This document shows positions 23,081 through 28,000 of a DNA stretch of 28,000 bases, piece by piece. The DNA lies in the IMG/VR virus record IMGVR_UViG_3300006868_000079, positions 1 to 28,000 of that record, one strand, 5' to 3'. Position 1 is the stretch's first letter; each line of letters starts with the position of its first letter. The DNA comes from a virus. The position numbers were made by a program, and so were the translations under genes. The notes under the pieces are model-generated. The model had not been told where the DNA came from. It worked only from the letters and a program-made list of their open reading frames with translations, and ran no database searches.

Positions 23081-23620
23081 GTGTGGAAACCTGCCGACAA
23101 CCTGAAGTGGCAGTCGGATGCTTTGTGCTCCAAACCCCAATTTCGTGAGAACCGAGAATGGTTCTTCTCGAAAGAAGCCAACGAGCGCACAGAAGCGAAA
23201 AACTTGTGCTACTCGTGCCCAGTTCGAGCTCAGTGTCTGCAGTGGGCGCTAGAGCATCGACAAATTTGGGGCATCTGGGGCGGCAAGGATGAAGTCGAAA
23301 TCCGCAGAGCTCTCTCCGTGTCTTACAAAGGGGAGGAAACTAGAAGGCGTAGATTCCCTCACTGTCCCTATTGCAGTGCTCGTCCCTCTAAGTTAGAAAC
23401 CAGTACTCAAGAACTTTCTGGTGGTGGTCGTTGGACTACCGCCAAGATTGTGACTTGCACCGTATGCCACTTCTCATGGCGTAGCAGGACCAGTGTCAAC
23501 GCTGTCCATGCCTACCAGCTTGACCGCCAGCAGAGAGAAGAGAAGAAGCAGAAAGAGCGTGACCGCAAAGCCCGAATAAGGGCCAAGGAAAAGGCCCGAG
23601 CTAAGAAAACTAAGAAGTAA
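23081..23620 (+). CDS. WhiB-like protein fused to a zinc ribbon and basic tail
   Basis: A 179-residue protein. Residues 1-78 form a WhiB domain with C16, C43, C46 and C52 and the IWGIWGG turn (62-68). Unlike ordinary Wbl proteins of about 80-120 residues, it continues with a likely zinc ribbon (C95/C98 and C126/C129; HCPYC, then TCTVCHFSW) and a Lys/Arg-rich tail (about residues 150-179) suited to nucleic-acid binding. Start GTG at 23081 has no Shine-Dalgarno; TACTAT at 23066-23071 fits a -10 for a nearly leaderless mRNA. It is the last plus-strand gene and overlaps the convergent glycosyltransferase gene by 11 bases. Confidence 0.85.
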   Translation: MWKPADNLKWQSDALCSKPQFRENREWFFSKEANERTEAKNLCYSCPVRAQCLQWALEHRQIWGIWGGKDEVEIRRALSVSYKGEETRRRRFPHCPYCSARPSKLETSTQELSGGGRWTTAKIVTCTVCHFSWRSRTSVNAVHAYQLDRQQREEKKQKERDRKARIRAKEKARAKKTKK

Positions 23621-24683
23621 TACTAGCTCCGGCTGCCTTTTCGCAGAAAACTAGGTTGCTCTGCATTCGTTCGTTGTCTGGCTCAAGTTCTACGGCGTTA
23701 CGAGCGTACTCGGCGGCCTTTTCGTACTCTCCAAGGTTGTACGCAGCGATTGCAGCGTAGTCCCACGGTGCTGCACCCCATGATTCAGCCTCGCAAAGGT
23801 ATTCCAAAGGCTTTTCTTTAATCTCCAAGGCGCTCTCGGCTGCGTCTAGACACTGACGCCATTCCTGACGACCGTAGTAGAGCTTTGCAAGGTCAACAAA
23901 AGGCTCCCTACGACCGGGGGCTTCGTCAACAGCCTTTCTAAACCAATGCTCTGCCTCGGCGGGCAGGGACTTACCAATAAACCGCATTGAGGCAGCACGC
24001 TCTGGCTTCCAATGGGCTGTAGGTAGTTCCAAGTGCCTCTTCAGCTCTGCTGCTGCTTCCATGTACTGACCGTAGAAGTAGAGCTCACGACCGTAATAGA
24101 AAGCGTTGCGGTCGTTGTAGGGGTCTTCCTTAACCGAAAGCGCAAGAAGCGGCAAGTACTGAGACCTGCTCTTAGTGTTGTCGGGGTGGTGATGGGTCTC
24201 TAGACCGTCAATCCAACCCTGCATCTCTTCAATGCCATATGAGTAGATGCACTCATGTACCGGATGCCGCCAACGGAAGCCTTTACGAGCATGAATGTGG
24301 TCGTAAGAAAATTCAAGCCCGGGCGTGCCATCTTCGTTCCACGACCAAATGTGCTTGTAACGAGGGCGGTTGATGCCCTTCTCCCAAGCTTCTTCTAGAA
24401 CCTGTTTCCATCCGGGAGTGATGACTTCATCCATGTCAAGGGACACGCACATGTCGATGTCGAGAGGAAGTGCAGCGAGCGCCGCATTGCGTGCGTCGTC
24501 AAATCGCCAAGGACTAACCCGCACATCGACAACATTGATACCCAACTCACGAGCCTTCTCCACCGTCCCGTCTGTAGACCCAGTGTCAGCAATTAGCAGG
24601 TAATCCGCATCCTTTGCTGACTCGTACCAACGCTCAACAAACTGTAACTCGTTGAGTGCGATTGTGTAGATAGCAGCTTTCAT
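23610..24683 (-). CDS. GT2 glycosyltransferase with C-terminal TPR-like repeats
   Basis: Minus-strand gene, 357 residues. The N-terminal GT-A domain carries LIADTGSTDGTVEKA, a short nucleotide-binding motif, and the DxD-type SLDMDEVITPGW that holds the metal and nucleotide sugar. From about residue 180 the sequence becomes helical repeats, including ALELKEKPLEYL-like and GEYEKAAEYARNAVELEPDN, of tetratricopeptide type. Such GT2-TPR proteins are common in phages and bacteria that decorate proteins or polysaccharides. Of the two adjacent ATGs, 24683 has the better spacing to AGGAG. It is last in the minus-strand unit, 11-15 bases below the halogenase stop. The acceptor is unknown. Confidence 0.85.
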   Translation of the reverse strand: MKAAIYTIALNELQFVERWYESAKDADYLLIADTGSTDGTVEKARELGINVVDVRVSPWRFDDARNAALAALPLDIDMCVSLDMDEVITPGWKQVLEEAWEKGINRPRYKHIWSWNEDGTPGLEFSYDHIHARKGFRWRHPVHECIYSYGIEEMQGWIDGLETHHHPDNTKSRSQYLPLLALSVKEDPYNDRNAFYYGRELYFYGQYMEAAAELKRHLELPTAHWKPERAASMRFIGKSLPAEAEHWFRKAVDEAPGRREPFVDLAKLYYGRQEWRQCLDAAESALEIKEKPLEYLCEAESWGAAPWDYAAIAAYNLGEYEKAAEYARNAVELEPDNERMQSNLVFCEKAAGASITS

Positions 24684-24697
24684 CATTGTCTCCTATA

Positions 24698-26278
24698 TCA
24701 CGCTTGCCGTACTTGCGATGCCTGCCCAAGGTCAGCCAGAAACTTACCGTGAGGGGTGGCTATGTCTAGATGCTCTTCTTGAACTTGCATCAAAAATTTA
24801 TAATCATTTTCGATGTGCTCTGGAATATCATTGTCTTCATAAAGTTGTTTGTATGTCTTGTCATTAACTTTAGAAACTCCCTTTGCAACAGAGAGCCAAC
24901 TTTCAAGAAGGAAAATATCTCCTTCAAAATCCGTGTAACGGGGGAGCCTGTATTCCCAAGTCGAAAGAATAGACTTTAACCGAGGCGGAGTATTCGAATC
25001 TGACTGGTAGTGCTTCCAAAATTCAGTGTCTGTACGACCGCCCATGTAATGGAGATAGACAAAGTTGAAAATGCTGTCGTTGATTCGGCAAGAATAGTTA
25101 TTGAACTCGTCAATACTCTTTTGATTTCTGTTCTTAACTAAAGCCATGTCTTTGAGAGCGTGCTTTAGTTGAAGAATAGTGGCCCAAATTGACGTAGCCT
25201 CAAGTGGCTCTATGAAACCACTTGAGAGACCTACGGCAAGGCAGTTCTTTGTCCATGGGGTCTTGTAGTACCCCGGGGAGAACTTGAAGGACTTCTCTCG
25301 GGGCCACACAGGCTCTTCACCTAAGAACTCGATAATTTCTGCCTTAGCCTCTTCATCAGTTAGATACTTTGAATCAAAGACATAGCCGCAGCCGTACCTG
25401 TGCTGCAGAGGAATCTTCCACGACCAGCCGTATTTCATGGCTGTTGACTCTGTGTAGGAAGCCAAGTTGTTGGGGTCAACTGGCAGAAAATACGGCATTG
25501 CTGAATCTACAGTTAGGTATTTGGAGTGGTCTTCCCACTCGCTCTCGTAAAGACCACCTATTAGTCTTTTCGCAAAGCCAGTACAGTCAATGAAGAAATC
25601 TCCCTCGATGCTCTCTCCAGACTCCAACTGAAGAGACTCAATCTCACCGCCTGAGTTAGTTGTCTCACCGACTACCTTCCCCTCGATACGGATGATTTCT
25701 CTTTCTTCCGTAGCCACTTTTTTGAAGAAGTCAGCTAGGGCAATTGCGTCAAAGTGAACCGCATAATTTGCATTGTAGAGATACTTGAAAATTGGGTCAG
25801 GAATGGCCTGACTCTCATACTCTGGGTGGAGATGGAATGGAACTTTATTCTGCTCACAGAGTCTGTCTATGTAGTTGTAGTCGGAAAATGATTTTCCAGT
25901 TGCTTCTCCATAAGCAAAGAGCATGGAAGTGTCAAAGAGATATTGGTGATTGTCAAAAGCGCTTAAGCCGACTTCCTCACTAGCAGCAAACCCGTGATAG
26001 TAATAATCACCGGCTCCTTGCCAGTTGACAAACTTGATTCCATTTTTGATAGTCGTGCTTGTTTCCTGAACCAACCGTGACAACGGTATTTGAACACTCT
26101 CTAGGAAATGCATAAACGGCGGAGTAGTTCCCTCTCCAGCACCTAAGACGCCAATTGAATCTGACTCAACCAGAGTGATTTCTGAGCTGGGAGATTTGTA
26201 GCGAAGATAGAGAGCAGAAATCCAACCCGCAGTCCCACCACCAACGACAACAAATTTGTACGGCTTTTTCTCTTCCAT
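24698..26278 (-). CDS. flavin-dependent tryptophan-halogenase-family protein
   Basis: A 526-residue FAD enzyme. The N-terminus FVVVGGGTAGW (GxGxxG, residues 13-18) binds FAD. GAGEGTTPPF follows. K78 in TIKNGIKFVNW matches the catalytic Lys79 of PrnA. WSWKIP (285-290) is the halogenase-specific WxWxIP motif, and EPLEAT (E360) matches the catalytic Glu region. All hallmark residues are kept, so chlorination, bromination or iodination with reduced flavin and O2 is plausible. The substrate is unknown. The cyanophage halogenase VirX1 is a described precedent. I chose ATG 26278 (2 bases after the methyltransferase stop) over an upstream TTG at 26302. No flavin reductase is visible here. Confidence 0.85.
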   Translation of the reverse strand: MEEKKPYKFVVVGGGTAGWISALYLRYKSPSSEITLVESDSIGVLGAGEGTTPPFMHFLESVQIPLSRLVQETSTTIKNGIKFVNWQGAGDYYYHGFAASEEVGLSAFDNHQYLFDTSMLFAYGEATGKSFSDYNYIDRLCEQNKVPFHLHPEYESQAIPDPIFKYLYNANYAVHFDAIALADFFKKVATEEREIIRIEGKVVGETTNSGGEIESLQLESGESIEGDFFIDCTGFAKRLIGGLYESEWEDHSKYLTVDSAMPYFLPVDPNNLASYTESTAMKYGWSWKIPLQHRYGCGYVFDSKYLTDEEAKAEIIEFLGEEPVWPREKSFKFSPGYYKTPWTKNCLAVGLSSGFIEPLEATSIWATILQLKHALKDMALVKNRNQKSIDEFNNYSCRINDSIFNFVYLHYMGGRTDTEFWKHYQSDSNTPPRLKSILSTWEYRLPRYTDFEGDIFLLESWLSVAKGVSKVNDKTYKQLYEDNDIPEHIENDYKFLMQVQEEHLDIATPHGKFLADLGQASQVRQA

Positions 26279-26280
26279 TG

Positions 26281-26856
26281 TCACATCGTCTTTCTTATCC
26301 AAAATTGGTAGTCATTGACTAAGACTTCCAATCTCTCCATATGAGTTAGATAGAAAGCATCAATAGCTGCCTTGGGCTCTTTCGAAACCCCGAGACCGGC
26401 GGACCACTGGTAGTCATCGAATGCAATAATCCCACCGGGTTTCAAGCAATCAAAAGAGTGAACGGCATCTCTCATAACAGAAGGAGCGGTGTGGTCTCCG
26501 TCTACATAGATAAAATCAAAAAACTGTTGATTGTTCTTGAAGAACCAGTCGCTGGTTCCCTTAAACTTGACAATTTTTCTTTCTTCACGAGCCTTCTGGG
26601 TTTTTGCATCGTAGACAGTCTCTACGGAACCCCAGTTCATCCCATGATGTACCGGCTCGTCTGAACCCTCCCAAGTGTCAACATCAATAAGAACAGAGTC
26701 GGGGTGCTTGAGAAGATTAAAATACATCCACAAGCTTGCATCCCCCGTGTAAGCACCAATTTGTAGAGCTCTAATTGGTGTGGAAGATAGTTCGCTCAGG
26801 TGGGCATGAAAATTTGCTTGCCCGTCGTTGGCGAACCAATTGGGGAGCTGGGTCAT
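26281..26856 (-). CDS. class I SAM-dependent methyltransferase (Methyltransf_24 type)
   Basis: A 191-residue methyltransferase. Motif I is ALQIGAYTGDAS (about residues 30-41). The post-motif acidic VLIDVDTWEG binds SAM ribose. DFIYVDGDHTAPSVMRDAV and LKPGGIIAFDDY follow the Methyltransf_24 order. This family methylates small molecules or sugars; it is too short and lacks NPPY-like motifs for a DNA N-methylase. ATG 26856 has GGAGAG 6 bases upstream. The gene stands between a collagen-like fibre gene and the halogenase, so methylation of the same product as the other tailoring enzymes is an inference. Confidence 0.85.
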   Translation of the reverse strand: MTQLPNWFANDGQANFHAHLSELSSTPIRALQIGAYTGDASLWMYFNLLKHPDSVLIDVDTWEGSDEPVHHGMNWGSVETVYDAKTQKAREERKIVKFKGTSDWFFKNNQQFFDFIYVDGDHTAPSVMRDAVHSFDCLKPGGIIAFDDYQWSAGLGVSKEPKAAIDAFYLTHMERLEVLVNDYQFWIRKTM

Positions 26857-26857
26857 T

Positions 26858-26910
26858 ATTTCTCTCCATCTGCAGTGGCAAGACCACTATAACAGTTGGC
26901 GGAGAGAAAT
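26858..26910 (-). promoter_or_regulatory. inverted repeat covering the methyltransferase ribosome site
   Basis: The 10-base arms 26858-26867 and 26901-26910 are perfectly complementary. On the minus strand the downstream arm is GGAGAGAAAT, the methyltransferase Shine-Dalgarno. A second small stem (AGTGG/CCACT, 26874-26888) lies inside. A read-through mRNA from the collagen gene could fold to hide the ribosome site, while an mRNA starting at the local promoter would lack the upstream arm. Confidence 0.5.
26886..26894 (-). promoter_or_regulatory. candidate extended -10 promoter of the tailoring genes
   Basis: Minus-strand TGT TATAGT is a TGN extended -10, about 30 bases before the methyltransferase ATG. 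The predicted start lies near 26880. No -35 is obvious. Confidence 0.4.
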
Positions 26911-26913
26911 GGG

Positions 26914-28000
<1,087 letters not shown>

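Noticed and set aside
26279-26302. TTG start at 26302 for the halogenase
   Set aside because: It would overlap the methyltransferase by 22 bases and add residues not typical of the family before the FAD motif; ATG 26278 fits better.
26281-26856. DNA methyltransferase of a restriction-modification system
   Set aside because: No target-recognition region or catalytic NPPY/PC motif, and no restriction gene nearby.

Overview
This window is one end-to-end stretch of a tailed double-stranded DNA phage (siphovirus type: a long tape measure, a Dit and a tail hub, with no sheath gene seen). The host is most likely an actinobacterium, because two WhiB-like Fe-S proteins are encoded and this family is confined to Actinobacteria and their phages. 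Intermediate base composition, an S74-type fibre, a collagen-like fibre and a flavin-dependent halogenase fit an aquatic actinophage, but that habitat is inference. No integrase, repressor, lysis gene, tRNA or CRISPR array is visible.

Layout, plus strand. Positions 1-3015 hold the end of an upstream gene, the head-tail connector genes (adaptor, probable tail terminator, HK97 gp10-like) and a tail assembly chaperone pair joined by a likely -1 frameshift. Positions 3041-12648 hold the tail: tape measure, a distal tail protein enlarged by six inserted repeats, a hub protein carrying three repeats of the same kind, a trimeric fibre ending in an S74 auto-cleaving chaperone, and a small gene. Positions 12641-19902 are the replication and recombination block: Zn-site protein, family A DNA polymerase, deaminase, RuvC-like nuclease, SNF2 helicase, Cas4/RecB-like Fe-S nuclease, Sak4-like ATPase and DUF669-like protein. 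Many of these genes overlap by ATGA, as in one operon, and the block ends in a strong UUCG-capped hairpin. Positions 20004-23620 hold a possible GT-B glycosyltransferase and small accessory genes, including both WhiB-like proteins.

Layout, minus strand. From the right edge leftward (28000 to 23610) runs a separate unit: a collagen-like fibre whose C-terminus resembles a cupredoxin, a class I methyltransferase, a tryptophan-halogenase-family flavoenzyme, and a GT2 glycosyltransferase with TPR-like repeats. It converges on the second WhiB gene with an 11-base overlap. This grouping of a virion-fibre-like protein with three tailoring enzymes is the most unusual part of the window. It suggests chemical decoration of the fibre or of a host surface or metabolite, but no substrate can be read from sequence.
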